Positions 53,867 to 64,000 are shown, numbered from the stretch's first letter. The stretch is DNA of 64,000 nucleotides from Ehrlichia canis str. Jake (GCF_000012565.1 NC_007354.1:682001-746000), one strand, 5' to 3'. Numbers and translations: made by a program. The notes: generated by a model from the sequence alone, not told the origin.

Positions 53867-55822
53867 TTAAAACTCTAACTTAGCACCTACTAAAAATATG
53901 TTACCAAACCCACTCTTTTCATGTTTTTCAAGACGATGCTCAGCAAGCCCACATACACTACAAGCAGGTTCTCCCACTTCACTATTATAACATACTTTAT
54001 CAACAATAGAAACTTCTGAAAACTTATAGTAGTGGTAATTCCCAAATAACTTACACTTCATTTTACTTTGACTTTTCAATAAATTATACTCTATCCCTAA
54101 ATTAATATCTTGTAATATATTTCCACTTCTACTACTCTTAAAATATCCAACACTAATGTAATAAGAGTGATATTGATATCCTAAGGCTGCATCTAAATAG
54201 TAAGTATTAGATCTTTCATAAAGTGGTTGCACACTAACTGTAGTTGTGCTATCAGCAGTGTTGTTTAATACACTATAATATTTTACAAAACCAGAACGTC
54301 CAAGATATCCATAAGCAGCAGCAAAATTGACATTTTTATAACTTAATACGGAGCCAATAGATACACCTTGTAAATTATAGCTTTCCGGGTAAATATTATA
54401 ATTTTTTGTATTAAAATACAACCTAGGACGAGCATATTCACCAACAATAGAAGTACTAAATTTAAAATCATGAAAATCATAATCATAAGCTATGCTACCA
54501 CTGAATATATGTTCATATTTTACACCAAACAATACGCTATCTTCTTTACTTTTAGTACGCTTAATCAATGGTGATTTACTTACATTTTCAGCACCAGTAA
54601 TCTTTAGCTTACCTAATTCAAACGTAGGCTTTTGTAAGTTTTCTAAACCTTCAAAGTTAACTTTTGCATTGCATAATTTTAAATTGGAAATTGGTACTTT
54701 AGCTTTTTTATTTTCATTCTCTTGTAAATCAATATAAAAAGTAAAATCACTACCTTCTACTAGACTAGTAGTAGGACCAATAACTTTACATCGCACCCCT
54801 TGCTGATCATCACCATACTCTGGCAAGTTAATTTCCAAATACATATCATCATTGGATAACTTTAATTCACAATTTTCACCTAAACCACCTCCTCCCTGCA
54901 ATGCAGAGATTAACTCAGTTAAATCTACAGTACCACTTGAAGAATCCACAGACAACTCAGGCATTTTAGTCATAACTGATATCTCCTCAGTAGTATACTG
55001 CTCAAGCACAGTAGAAAAAGAATCAAACTTATATCCAAGAGGAGAGTAACTTACACCAAATCTCAATCCCATAAAACTAGGAGACAGATATGACATCCTT
55101 AAAGGCAGATTATTAATAAAATCCTTATTATTAGCTGCAAGTTCAATATTATCATCATTCCTAAATACATTTTCACTATACAACCCAGCAGAAAAAAGAA
55201 ATGGATACATTGGATAACCCAATGCATTCTTCTTCTCAGACAATGCACCTCTTAAATGTTGTGTCCAACTACTGCTTTCATCCCCTGCAATTATATTAGA
55301 AGAATCTAACTTCATAATAGATTCTACACCCTCTTGATACCCAACTGAAAAATTACCATACTGAGTAGCAGCAAATATTCTAGACCCCCTATTTAATGCA
55401 GCCTTCCTTTCAAAATTTCTTCCTTTAACACTAGGTATAGCTACTTGAAAATCTGCTCCATACTTTGTACCAGCATCACCTGATCTTATTTCAGCACCTA
55501 AACGTAACAGAGCATCATAACTCATACCATAATTATCCATATTACCAGATATATCAAAAATATCATCACACTTATCTGCTGAAGCCCACATATAAGATAT
55601 AGCCTGCCCGCTAACTAAAGCACGACCTACTTTTACTAAATTATTACGTTCTTTATTTTCTAAATTCTTAGAGAGATTCTTTTCATTAACTTTATCAACT
55701 TGCTTATTTTCTGCATCAAGATTAAAAATGTTTACATCACTTAGTATATCTACTGAAAATGCACTACTTCCAAGCAATACAAAAAAGGAAGCTAAAGCAG
55801 AAGATACTAAAGTTAACCTCAT
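53867..55822 (-). CDS. Outer-membrane porin, tandem copy 2 (with insert)
   Basis: About 651 residues from ATG 55822 (MRLTLVSSALASFFVLLGSS), with a signal peptide ending near SAFS. It shares NRGSRIFAATQYGNFSVGYQ, INNLPLRMSYLSPSFMGLRF and YFKSSRSGNILQDINLGIEY with its neighbours and ends in Phe (GAKLEF). It is longer because of a ~130-residue insert at about 280-415 (GGGGLGENCELKLSNDD onward) with several Cys, probably an exposed loop, and a Cys pair near the C-terminus (GEPACSVCGLAEHR). Confidence 0.82.
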   Translation of the reverse strand: MRLTLVSSALASFFVLLGSSAFSVDILSDVNIFNLDAENKQVDKVNEKNLSKNLENKERNNLVKVGRALVSGQAISYMWASADKCDDIFDISGNMDNYGMSYDALLRLGAEIRSGDAGTKYGADFQVAIPSVKGRNFERKAALNRGSRIFAATQYGNFSVGYQEGVESIMKLDSSNIIAGDESSSWTQHLRGALSEKKNALGYPMYPFLFSAGLYSENVFRNDDNIELAANNKDFINNLPLRMSYLSPSFMGLRFGVSYSPLGYKFDSFSTVLEQYTTEEISVMTKMPELSVDSSSGTVDLTELISALQGGGGLGENCELKLSNDDMYLEINLPEYGDDQQGVRCKVIGPTTSLVEGSDFTFYIDLQENENKKAKVPISNLKLCNAKVNFEGLENLQKPTFELGKLKITGAENVSKSPLIKRTKSKEDSVLFGVKYEHIFSGSIAYDYDFHDFKFSTSIVGEYARPRLYFNTKNYNIYPESYNLQGVSIGSVLSYKNVNFAAAYGYLGRSGFVKYYSVLNNTADSTTTVSVQPLYERSNTYYLDAALGYQYHSYYISVGYFKSSRSGNILQDINLGIEYNLLKSQSKMKCKLFGNYHYYKFSEVSIVDKVCYNSEVGEPACSVCGLAEHRLEKHEKSGFGNIFLVGAKLEF

Positions 55823-56469
55823 AACCACACCACATTTTACCAAGTAAACTTAGATACTAATCACCAAAAAATAATAAGTCAAAACATTTTATACAACTTT
55901 TAGCAAGTTTTAGTTTAAATTGATAAAGAATATTATTAACAATATAGGTAATATAGAAAAATATTTACAAATAATCACATTTATTACAAAAAAACAACTA
56001 ACCACCTCTTATTTTAATATTATAAAACTAGCACACAACTAATAATATGAAATAACAGAATGTATAGTAATATACATAGTAATTTTCTTATACTTAACAA
56101 TATAAGAATTTAATAATAAATTATGTAATATTGAAATACCACTAGCAAGTTATGACTACTATCAATACATTATACTCTCAGACATCTTAGAATGTTTATT
56201 TATGTTAATATTGACTACTACACCATATTTTCAATAATTTAAAAAAATTAATAATGAAAACACACTATATCTTCATATTAACAATTTACTATACAATATT
56301 TTTCACTAGTCACTATGTAAATAAGTTAAGATATAACATCTTCTTAATTAATAACAAACTAACATATTCATACAATCAGTTTGAAATTTTCACTTTAATA
56401 AATCTCTATTTGATCACATATTATATCAAAACATATAAGTGTATATATTGCTTATATATTAAATTTACC
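55823..56469. other. Intergenic region upstream of porin copy 2
   Basis: Very AT-rich and without a credible gene. A 74-codon frame at 56254-56478 (plus) is all Ile, Tyr, Thr and Leu and shows no family match. Confidence 0.4.
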
Positions 56470-56740
56470 TGTACTTGATCATGCTGGTTTTGTAAAATAT
56501 TATAAAATCACATTGAAAGCACTAGTACTGCTAATACAATTGTAATTGCTATACATCTCCAATTCTCAATTTGGATACAGTTTTAGGATTTTAGTATCAT
56601 CTTATATTAGTACTTGGTATTTTAAAAGTAGTAAGAGTGAGAATATATTGCAAAAATTAATTTAGGGATTGAGTATAATTTGTCTAAAAATCAAAGCAAG
56701 ATAAAGTGTAAATTGACTTTAGAATTTCTAAGTAATAATA
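56470..56740 (+). pseudogene. Decayed porin C-terminal segment, opposite strand
   Basis: Plus-strand pieces DHAGFVKYYK, then TWYFKSSKSENILQKLI and NQSKIKCKL match GRSGFVKYYSVL, GYFKSSRSGNILQDINLGIE and SQSKMKCKLF of copy 2 in order. Stops and shifts show decay. It faces against the live porins that flank it. Confidence 0.7.
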
Positions 56741-56841
56741 ACTAAGCATTTAGAACTTAGATAATAATATCAAGTTAAAATTTAACAAAAATGACAACTT
56801 ACTCTATCTTTTACATAAAAACTAAGACTATTTATTTGCTA

Positions 56842-57145
56842 TTTTCCGTTTTTCCTTTATACCAATAAACTAAGAAACATATACCAAACAAGTTCTACTA
56901 AAGTTAAACAACAATACACAAATTAAAAAATCACAATTTTATAATAATGTGTATTGCACGCTAGACAAAATTTAAAGCCCTTATTTAGTATCGAAATATT
57001 TCGCTTTTTTTATACCTATGAATTAAGAAACATATACTTAACAAGTTCTACTAAAGTAAAACAACAATACACAAATCAAAAACTCATAACTTTAATAATA
57101 ATGTCTGTTACACTTTAGAAAAAAGCTTAAAACTCTGATTTGATA
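56842..57145. repeat. Direct repeat of ~150 bp at the 3' end of porin copy 3
   Basis: Two near-identical units (about 56842-56993 and 56999-57145) share AAGAAACATATAC, AACAAGTTCTACTAAAGT and AAACAACAATACACAAAT. The second runs into the last codons of copy 3. The first ends in GATACTAAATAAGGGCTTT-like text (minus strand) resembling the same gene end, so it may be all that is left of a fourth minus-strand porin. Confidence 0.7.
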
Positions 57146-58743
57146 CCTGCTAGCAATACGTATCCTTTACCACTTAAATCGGTTGGTCTATAATACACAC
57201 TGTTACTAGCATAATTCATTTGATCAAAAATATAATAATTATAATTAATAAATAAGCTATTCTTAAAACTATTATATTTTAAAATATTATATTGCAACCC
57301 AACACCTACATCTTTTAACTTATTACCAAGTCTACTACTTTCAAAGTAAATAATACTAAAATTTAAAGGTTCACGTTGATAAGCAATACCTATATTCCAA
57401 TAGTAATTAGTATTTTTAGAAAATTGCCATTTATCATAACAAGTATTCTGCGTAGTGTAATGACTATAACATATTTTATTTAGAAACCCAGAACGATTTA
57501 AATTTCCATATGCACCTGCTAGCCTCAGATTATCATAACTAAAATTAAAACCAATTGATATTCCTCTTAATTGCTGATGAACATAATACATAGCATAACT
57601 TAATCTAGTATCGTTATCGATATATTCATTACCATATTCACCTATAATAGAAGCATTAAACTTAAAATTTTTAACATTATAAGCATAAGAAACACCTCCA
57701 CTAATGATATTTTTATATACTGGTCCAACAATACCTACATTAGAAGTATCACTTCGACGATTGACACCATACACAAGAGTATAGTCTTTAGTTACATCTA
57801 ATTTACCATCCTCTTTCTTTTTTACATCACTGACAAGGTATCTACCAAAAATTACTGGAAATTCAAATAGTTGTTGATTATAACCAGCAGGAGAATAGCT
57901 TATACCAAACCTTAATCCCATAAAATTTTGTGATTGATAAGATAATCTAAATGGCAAATTATTAACAAAATCTTTAGTAATAATACCAAATGACGCATTA
58001 TGATTTGATTTATCAAAAACAAGATTATCATCATTACGGAAAACACTTTCACTATATAACCCAGGATTAAAATTGAAATTGTATAATAAATAACTTGGGC
58101 TTTCTTTTTTTTCATGAACAATACCTCTCAAATGCTTTGCCCAAATGTTATAATTATCACCAGCAGCTATATCAAAAGCATTTAACTTAATAACTGATTC
58201 CATCCCCTCTTGATATCCAGCTGAAAAGTCACCATAGGGAGTTTTAGCAAATACTTTTGATCCTCTATTAAAAGCAGCATGCCTATTAAAACTTCTTCCA
58301 GCTACATTCGGAATATTAACTTGAGAGTGTATGCCATACACAATTCCATGTTTATCTGGATTTGATTCAACTCTCAAACTCAATATCGCATCATGTTTAG
58401 TACCAATCTTCTCAATATTCCCACCAGTATCCACATCAAAAAGTCTAGTATGATTCAAAAATTTCTTTGTGCTTTTACTAGAATCACTTGAATACCAACC
58501 ATAAGATACCACATTACCAGAAAATTTAAGACCGCTACTCTTTTTTATCGCACTATTCATTTCTGACAACAAAACACATTTTTTAACATTGCCTATAAAT
58601 TTCTTACAATTTGCAATATCAATTTCTGATCCGCAATTCTTATCAACTGCAGACATATCATTTAACATTTCATCAGAAAAAGCACTATTAGAACACATCA
58701 TTAATAAAGATGCTAAAGCGGAAATTATTAAGGGATTTTTCAT
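57127..58743 (-). CDS. Outer-membrane porin, tandem copy 3
   Basis: About 538 residues from ATG 58743 (MKNPLIISALASLLMMCSNS), with a signal peptide to about SAFS. Shared blocks: NRGSKVFAKTPYGDFSAGYQ, FVNNLPFRLSYQSQNFMGLR, YFESSRLGNKLKDVGVGLQY, ending GIKSEF. It has Cys residues in the N-terminal mature part (NCGSEIDIANCKKF) and in one loop (ICYSHYTTQNTCYDKW). Same strand and order as copies 1 and 2, so the three arose by tandem duplication. Confidence 0.82.
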   Translation of the reverse strand: MKNPLIISALASLLMMCSNSAFSDEMLNDMSAVDKNCGSEIDIANCKKFIGNVKKCVLLSEMNSAIKKSSGLKFSGNVVSYGWYSSDSSKSTKKFLNHTRLFDVDTGGNIEKIGTKHDAILSLRVESNPDKHGIVYGIHSQVNIPNVAGRSFNRHAAFNRGSKVFAKTPYGDFSAGYQEGMESVIKLNAFDIAAGDNYNIWAKHLRGIVHEKKESPSYLLYNFNFNPGLYSESVFRNDDNLVFDKSNHNASFGIITKDFVNNLPFRLSYQSQNFMGLRFGISYSPAGYNQQLFEFPVIFGRYLVSDVKKKEDGKLDVTKDYTLVYGVNRRSDTSNVGIVGPVYKNIISGGVSYAYNVKNFKFNASIIGEYGNEYIDNDTRLSYAMYYVHQQLRGISIGFNFSYDNLRLAGAYGNLNRSGFLNKICYSHYTTQNTCYDKWQFSKNTNYYWNIGIAYQREPLNFSIIYFESSRLGNKLKDVGVGLQYNILKYNSFKNSLFINYNYYIFDQMNYASNSVYYRPTDLSGKGYVLLAGIKSEF

Positions 58744-59166
58744 AAACACACCCAATTAGTTACACACTACACTAATTACACTACTGCTAAAACAGCAGTA
58801 ATATTATGATATATCAGTATATATCCATAAAAATATATTATCAATAGTAAAATAAAAATTATTTTTCCAAAATATGATAAAAAATGCATTTTTTATGTTT
58901 TAACACATAAAACCTGATACTGATAATTCCATATCAAGAAATTCATACAGTTATTTGAAATTTTAATAAATTAATTTATATAAAGATGTGAGGCTTCATC
59001 TTTGTTATATGCTTTTTGTGAATATTAGAAACCAACCTATAAAATGAAATACAAAATTATATATTTCATTCAGTACTGTAAATTATTGAACTTATATAAA
59101 ACTACAAAACATTAACTCAGGGAACACTAGTGTAAAGTCTAATACACAATTAGATAATATCAATTA
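58744..59166. other. Intergenic region petC/porin copy 3
   Basis: About 420 bases. Besides the inverted repeat at 58782-58800 there is a 7-bp stem AAAGATG (58982-58988) / CATCTTT (58997-59003) that could end the pet transcript. Nothing else recognised. Confidence 0.4.
58782..58800. promoter_or_regulatory. Perfect inverted repeat upstream of porin copy 3
   Basis: TACTGCT (58782-58788) and AGCAGTA (58794-58800) flank a 5-base spacer, ~40 bases upstream of the ATG. It may be an operator or a leader hairpin. A looser palindrome (ATTAGT...ACTAAT, 58755-58776) lies between it and the gene. Confidence 0.4.
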
Positions 59167-59922
59167 TTATTTATAAAGGCTTTTCCATAGTCCCTTATTT
59201 ACTAATATGACAAAAATTGTGAGTATCAACAAGAAGCTAATAACCTTAATTCCTAATTTTTTACGTACCTCCATTTCAGGCTCAGCAGCCCATTGAAGAA
59301 AATTGACTAAATCATACGCCATGTTTTCTATCTTAGAATCTGTACCATCTGTGTATTGAACTAAATTATCAGATAGTGGAGGAGCCATTAATATTTTACC
59401 AGTACTAAAATAAGGATTAGTATATAAACCACCTTCATCAGGTTCACTGCTTTCATAACCAGTCAATAAAGAATATACATAATTTGCACCATTATGCCTT
59501 GCTTTAATCATCAAAGACAAATCAGGCGGAAATGCACCTTTATTAGCAGCTTTAGCAGCCTCCTTATTAGGGAAAGGTGATACAAAATAATCTGACTGTA
59601 TACCTGGACGTTCAAACATCTCACCATTATCATTTGGACCATCTAATACTTGATAAGATGCAGCAATAGCTTTTACTTCATCTTCAGAAAACCCTACATC
59701 ACGCAGATTACGAAATGCTATTCTTCTCATAGAATGACACGATGAACATACTTCCCTATATACTTGATAACCACGCTGTATAGATTGCCTATCAAATGAC
59801 CCTAATATACCATCAAATTTCCAATTAACCTTCTTAGGAGATGTATGCTTAAATTCATCAGCAACACATATAGATGAAATACAAATAAAACAAACTACTA
59901 TAAGAAGATATCGAATCAACAT
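59167..59922 (-). CDS. petC: Cytochrome c1 of the bc1 complex
   Basis: Membrane-anchored c-type cytochrome of complex III. 251 residues. Signal peptide ~1-21 (ends SICVA), covalent haem motif CSSCH at 59-63, family segment MRRIAFRNLRDVGFSEDEVK after it, and sixth ligand region in KILMAPPLSD. C-terminal anchor helix ~228-245. The start overlaps the petB stop by one base (TAATG), so translation is coupled. Confidence 0.96.
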   Translation of the reverse strand: MLIRYLLIVVCFICISSICVADEFKHTSPKKVNWKFDGILGSFDRQSIQRGYQVYREVCSSCHSMRRIAFRNLRDVGFSEDEVKAIAASYQVLDGPNDNGEMFERPGIQSDYFVSPFPNKEAAKAANKGAFPPDLSLMIKARHNGANYVYSLLTGYESSEPDEGGLYTNPYFSTGKILMAPPLSDNLVQYTDGTDSKIENMAYDLVNFLQWAAEPEMEVRKKLGIKVISFLLILTIFVILVNKGLWKSLYK

Positions 59923-61148
59923 TATTTCATCTCCGGTACTGCATCACTTACGGTGTTTGGAAGCGTAACTGGCTTTTCATACTTAGACAGTATAGGTAAT
60001 ACAATGAGAAAATATGAAAAATAATACAACGTAGATAATCTACTAAGTGTTACGAATGGTTCTTTCACTTCCTGTCCACCAAGCCAAGTTAAAAAACAAA
60101 AATTTAATACAAATAATACATAAAAAATTCTAAAAATTGGACGGTAACTACCACTTTTAACTTTGCACCTATCTAATATTGGCAATAAAAACCATACCAT
60201 TATAGAACCAATCATAGTAACTACACCTAATAACTTATTAGGGATAGAACGCAGCATAGCATAAAAAGGCAAAAAGTACCATTCAGGAACTATATGAGCA
60301 GGCGTAACCATAGGATCAGCCTCAATATAATTATCTGGATGTCCTAAATAATTTGGAATATAAAATACAAATAAAAATAAAAATATAAAGAATATACCAA
60401 ATGTTATACAATCTTTAACAATAAAATATGGATATATTGGAATAGTATCTTTTTTAGATTTTACTTCTACACCACTTGGATTACCTGATCCAAATCTATG
60501 AAGTGCTATAACATGTAAAGAAGCAAGCGCTAATATAATAAAAGGCAATAAATAATGTAATGCAAAAAATCTATTCAACGTAGGATTATCAACAGAAAAA
60601 CCACCCCATAACCACTGTACAATGTCTTGACCAACTAAAGGTATTACAGAAAATAAATTAGTAATAACCGTTGCACCCCAAAAGCTCATTTGACCCCAAG
60701 GCAATACATAACCCATAAACGCAGTTGCCATCATTGCAAAAAAGATAAAAATCCCAATAAACCAGACTAACTCCCTAGGACTCTTATATGAACCATAATA
60801 CAAACCACGCAATATATGTATATACACAACTATAAAAAAGAATGAAGCACCAACAGCATGAGTATATCTTATCAACCATCCATAATTAACATCACGCATT
60901 ATTCTTTCAACACTATTAAACGCATGTGCAACGTGTGGAGTATAATGCATTGCTAAAAATATACCTGTTATAATCTGTAATATTAATGCAATACCAGCAA
61001 GGGACCCGAAATTCCATGCATAATTTAAATTTTTAGGAACCTGATATGAAGCTAACCCTTTTAAAAAAGCACAAATCGGCATTCTGTATTCTATCCAAGC
61101 TAGGATACCCTTTCCTTCAGGCTTTTTTATATTGTCATGTCCAGACAT
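59922..61148 (-). CDS. petB: Cytochrome b of the bc1 complex
   Basis: Haem- and quinone-binding core of complex III. 408 residues, eight helices. Motifs: [40 protein letters not shown] with haem His, [19 protein letters not shown], and Qo-site PEWYF in [19 protein letters not shown]. Middle gene of petA-petB-petC, 24 bp after petA. Confidence 0.97.
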   Translation of the reverse strand: MSGHDNIKKPEGKGILAWIEYRMPICAFLKGLASYQVPKNLNYAWNFGSLAGIALILQIITGIFLAMHYTPHVAHAFNSVERIMRDVNYGWLIRYTHAVGASFFFIVVYIHILRGLYYGSYKSPRELVWFIGIFIFFAMMATAFMGYVLPWGQMSFWGATVITNLFSVIPLVGQDIVQWLWGGFSVDNPTLNRFFALHYLLPFIILALASLHVIALHRFGSGNPSGVEVKSKKDTIPIYPYFIVKDCITFGIFFIFLFLFVFYIPNYLGHPDNYIEADPMVTPAHIVPEWYFLPFYAMLRSIPNKLLGVVTMIGSIMVWFLLPILDRCKVKSGSYRPIFRIFYVLFVLNFCFLTWLGGQEVKEPFVTLSRLSTLYYFSYFLIVLPILSKYEKPVTLPNTVSDAVPEMK

Positions 61149-61172
61149 TAATTAATACCTCTAATTATATAC

Positions 61173-61736
61173 TTATGCAACATCAGTCCCTTTCGTACCT
61201 ATAACAATAACATCCTTTCTAGAAAAATAGTAATCAGGTACAGGCAGATTAAGTGGAGCAGGTCCACTAACAATTCTACCAGATGTATCATATTTAGAAC
61301 CATGACAAGGGCAATACCACCCTTTTTTTCCATCATCTACCTCTACTGGAACACACCCCAAATGAGTACAAATACCTACCATTACCAACCACTCTTCTCT
61401 TCCTACATGAGTACGTTCTTGATCAGATTGTGGGTCTTTCAGACTATCCATTTTGACAGATCTAGCTTCCTCTATCTCCTGTGTTGTACGTTTACGTATA
61501 AAAACAGGTTTCCCTTGCCATTTTACAACTTTAGTCTTCCCTTCTTTAATGTCTGATAAATTCACTTCAATAGTAGACTGCGCTACCACCTCTGCAGATG
61601 GACTTAAAAACTTTATTAAAGGGTATACTGAAGAAAACAATCCAATACCTGCCATAGATAAAGTAGTCAAACCTAAAAAATCACGCCTTTTAACTTTTGT
61701 CTTAAATACAGAGCATTTATTCTCATCATTACTCAT
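61173..61736 (-). CDS. petA: Rieske iron-sulfur protein of the bc1 complex
   Basis: [2Fe-2S] subunit of complex III, 187 residues. Cluster motifs CTHLGC (123-128) and CPCHG (142-146). The N-terminus carries a twin-arginine signal (RRDFLG at 17-22) and a membrane helix ~22-42, which explains the need for TatC (6203-6982). First gene of the pet operon. Confidence 0.97.
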   Translation of the reverse strand: MSNDENKCSVFKTKVKRRDFLGLTTLSMAGIGLFSSVYPLIKFLSPSAEVVAQSTIEVNLSDIKEGKTKVVKWQGKPVFIRKRTTQEIEEARSVKMDSLKDPQSDQERTHVGREEWLVMVGICTHLGCVPVEVDDGKKGWYCPCHGSKYDTSGRIVSGPAPLNLPVPDYYFSRKDVIVIGTKGTDVA

Positions 61737-62218
61737 AATTACCCTTCAACATTACAAATATAGATGACATCAAATTGTCATAACGCTAGCCTAACATTAT
61801 AAAAGCAATATAAGGTTATACAAACATATTTTATTAATTAATTACCTACTTTCGATATCAAAGCTATACTACTCTTTAACCTTCATACTATAAACTAAAT
61901 ATACAAGTCTTATTTAAAAACAACTCTAATATATGCAAAACATTATTAACAATTAAAATTAGCTATAAATCCATACATACAACAATAAACCCTATATAAT
62001 ATTTATGATAAAAAGTAAAGCATCAATAGTCACCAGATTATCAAATAATTACTTTATATCAAGAATTATAATAAATTATTTAATAATATAATATATTAAA
62101 ATTTTAAATACAAAAATCATTTTTTAGTAAATTAAAGCTAGACATTATGTAAACCATATTAATATATTCGCCATCTATAAATAACTCACCATTACCTACA
62201 CAAATTTAATCTAACAAT
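61737..62218. other. Gene-free region upstream of petA
   Basis: 480 AT-rich bases that must contain the pet promoter. A short inverted repeat TGACA/TGTCA (around 61764-61781) lies just before petA. No other feature found. Confidence 0.4.
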
Positions 62219-63091
62219 TTATATTCTGTTCAATATTTTTAATATTTTCTGCCTATTCAACTGATAATCACTTTCTCCTATCAAACTTTCATCATCAATT
62301 GTATTATTATATGCTGATACTTCTTTCAATAAACTATCACGTAATTTCGTCTTAATCCTTAACTCATTATTTAAAGAATCTATAATATTCTTATTATCTT
62401 CATCAGCATTAGTCTTAACATATTCATAATAATAATCAGGTAACTTGTCTACCATAAATATACAAAAAAACAATGACAGTAAAGCATAATACATATTTAA
62501 CTCAACTGACCGAAATTTCTGATTAATACAGCTATAAAAGAACTGATATAAAAATATTAATAATGCTACAATAAATGTAATAAGTTTTACTACTTTACAT
62601 AACGAATTAAGATCATAATATTTTTTATTTGTTGATACTAAATGTTCTTTTTCAATATTAATATAAATTTTATCATCATTACATAAATGAGTGAAATACC
62701 ATTCTATTTCTCTCTTAATAATATTAAGCTCTATTTTCAAATTATCTAAATTAATGTTTAAATAGTAAATTTGTTTATTTTGTTTACTTAATTTAACACT
62801 ACATTCACTACTTTTCTTCAGTATTAGATTAGCAATACAAAACATAATTAAAGCACTTGAAACTAACATTCCATATATCTTTAGATTAATAAATGTTGAT
62901 GAAGTTTTATCAATTCCATATATTTTAAAAAAAACAGTAATCCCAATACTCAGTAATAAACATATTCCCAAGAATATAGAATTGACCTTCTTGCTAAAAT
63001 ATCTCATTAATATATTAAAACTAAATATCAGTAATAAAGAACCAATAACTAAACCAATAGCACGTGCTATTAATTTCTTAGCAGATGGCAT
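62219..63091 (-). CDS. Unknown membrane protein with helical domains
   Basis: Not recognised. 290 residues. Hydrophobic segments at ~9-29, ~35-54, ~70-90, ~168-188 and ~196-215. Between the third and fourth, and after the fifth, are charged helical stretches (NLKIELNIIKREIEWYF; IIDSLNNELRIKTKLRDSLL) that could form coiled coils. It follows the ABC permease on the same strand after a 96-bp gap, but nothing ties it to that transporter. Confidence 0.65.
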   Translation of the reverse strand: MPSAKKLIARAIGLVIGSLLLIFSFNILMRYFSKKVNSIFLGICLLLSIGITVFFKIYGIDKTSSTFINLKIYGMLVSSALIMFCIANLILKKSSECSVKLSKQNKQIYYLNINLDNLKIELNIIKREIEWYFTHLCNDDKIYINIEKEHLVSTNKKYYDLNSLCKVVKLITFIVALLIFLYQFFYSCINQKFRSVELNMYYALLSLFFCIFMVDKLPDYYYEYVKTNADEDNKNIIDSLNNELRIKTKLRDSLLKEVSAYNNTIDDESLIGESDYQLNRQKILKILNRI

Positions 63092-63187
63092 ATTACTCTT
63101 TATATTTATTACAAAATTATACTAATTTTAGCATATTATTTTAATATAACTACAAAAAATATTTTAACTTACACACAAATATCTATC

Positions 63188-63991
63188 TTAATTCACACAT
63201 CTGTTGATGCAGTACATACATAACAATAACAGGAACGATACCATTATAATTAAAGGACCAGGAAAAATATCAAATTTCTCAGATAATAAAAGTCCTGTAA
63301 TACCAGAAAATATAGAAATAATTGTAGAAATTATTATCATTTGCAACGGGGTCCTTGATATCAATCTTGCTGCTGCTGCAGGAATAACTAAAAAAGCAGT
63401 AATTAACAATATTCCTACTAATTGGGCTGCAAAAGCAATAAAAATAGAAAGTATTATCAAAAATTCCAATTTTATAAAACCTATATTTACACCTTCAGAT
63501 GCAGACAAATCATTACTTATAGATATAATTAACCAATATTTCCATCTATATACAATAATAGTAATAATTATCAATGATACTAAAGCCATTATTATAAGAT
63601 CTTTATTAGTTAACATTAGTACATCGCCAAATAATGAATGTATTATATTACTGGTAGCAGAAGGAAAAAAAGATAATAATATCATTCCTAACGACATAAT
63701 AACATTAGTAACAATACTTAAAACAGTATCTATAGAGTAAATTTTATTCATACTATAAGATAGCAGTAGTGCAAAAATAATAGAAATACATAAAATACCA
63801 CTAGATATACTAATGTTTAACAATATAGCTAAAGCTACACCTAAAATAGATGCATGAGAAATACTATCTCCCAAATATGAAAGATTCTTCCATATCATAA
63901 ACGACCCTAGTGACCCTGTAACTAAGCTCACAATCAATATAGCAACTACTCCATTAACAAAAAAATACTCATTAACAATTTCAAAAAACAT
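63188..63991 (-). CDS. Zinc/manganese ABC transporter permease (ABC-3 family)
   Basis: Integral membrane subunit of a metal importer, 267 residues with about eight helices. Family marks: MIWKNLSYLGDSISHASILG (~33-52) and VGILLITAFLVIPAAAARLI (~194-213). Resembles ZnuB; zinc versus manganese cannot be told from sequence. ATPase and binding-protein genes are not in the window. Confidence 0.88.
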   Translation of the reverse strand: MFFEIVNEYFFVNGVVAILIVSLVTGSLGSFMIWKNLSYLGDSISHASILGVALAILLNISISSGILCISIIFALLLSYSMNKIYSIDTVLSIVTNVIMSLGMILLSFFPSATSNIIHSLFGDVLMLTNKDLIIMALVSLIIITIIVYRWKYWLIISISNDLSASEGVNIGFIKLEFLIILSIFIAFAAQLVGILLITAFLVIPAAAARLISRTPLQMIIISTIISIFSGITGLLLSEKFDIFPGPLIIMVSFLLLLCMYCINRCVN

Positions 63992-64000
63992 AATAATTTA

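Noticed and set aside
56254-56478. A 74-codon frame with a hydrophobic product.
   Set aside because: Composition is simply that of AT-rich DNA (Ile, Tyr, Thr, Leu); no start signal or family match, and it runs into a porin relic.
63204-63740. A 178-codon plus-strand frame opposite the ABC permease.
   Set aside because: It is the antisense of a clear ABC-3 permease with family motifs; such long shadows are common opposite membrane proteins.

Overview
The window looks like a stretch of the chromosome of an obligate intracellular alphaproteobacterium of the genus Ehrlichia, most likely E. canis. The signs are strongly AT-rich DNA with long decayed spacers, scattered small operons, a split set of nuo genes, a lysine-rich tandem-repeat lipoprotein, outer-membrane porins in tandem, and a paralogous family carrying poly(G:C) tracts. 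From memory, the E. canis genome description reported such a poly(G:C) family. The species call is inference; no search was run.

Layout. 1-8.3 kb (all minus): infB (5' part only), nusA, an RND efflux pump, tatC and ispG. 8.3-10.3 kb: a lipoprotein with a 72-bp repeat in 12 full copies plus a partial one. 10.5-17.5 kb: dxr and nuoN-M-L-K-J. 17.9-27.0 kb: a head-to-tail array of about twelve copies of one family of ~200-residue proteins; four are intact, one has a single stop codon, one has frameshifts and six are relics. 27.3-31.9 kb: nuoF, tRNA-Ile, rpmA, rplU (minus), then divergent eno-obgE. 31.9-33.1 kb: a dead porin copy. 33.1-36 kb: rsmH and the operon bcp-rsmE-fau. 36-39.4 kb: ileS. 40.3-41.5 kb: an inverted duplicate of the array's nuoJ-proximal end. 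41.6-51.7 kb: argS, recO, an unknown acidic protein, tRNA-Pro, rlmE, a ComM-like ATPase, a small membrane protein, a YihY/BrkB protein, thiL and dnaQ. 52-58.7 kb: three tandem porins with a dead copy between them. 59.2-61.7 kb: petA-petB-petC (cytochrome bc1). 62.2-64 kb: an unknown membrane protein and a metal ABC permease.

How the genes work together. NuoF and NuoJ-N belong to complex I and PetABC to complex III. TatC fits with the twin-arginine signal on the Rieske protein PetA. Dxr and IspG act in the same MEP isoprenoid pathway. The accessory content is surface or host-facing: the repeat lipoprotein, the porins and the array family.

The most interesting signal is in the array family. 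The member next to nuoJ has an in-frame run of 12 G. Its inverted duplicate 22 kb away has 13 G and is out of frame. This looks like one ON and one OFF copy of a gene switched by strand slippage. The duplicate also carries a dead 5' fragment of nuoJ, which shows where it was copied from.
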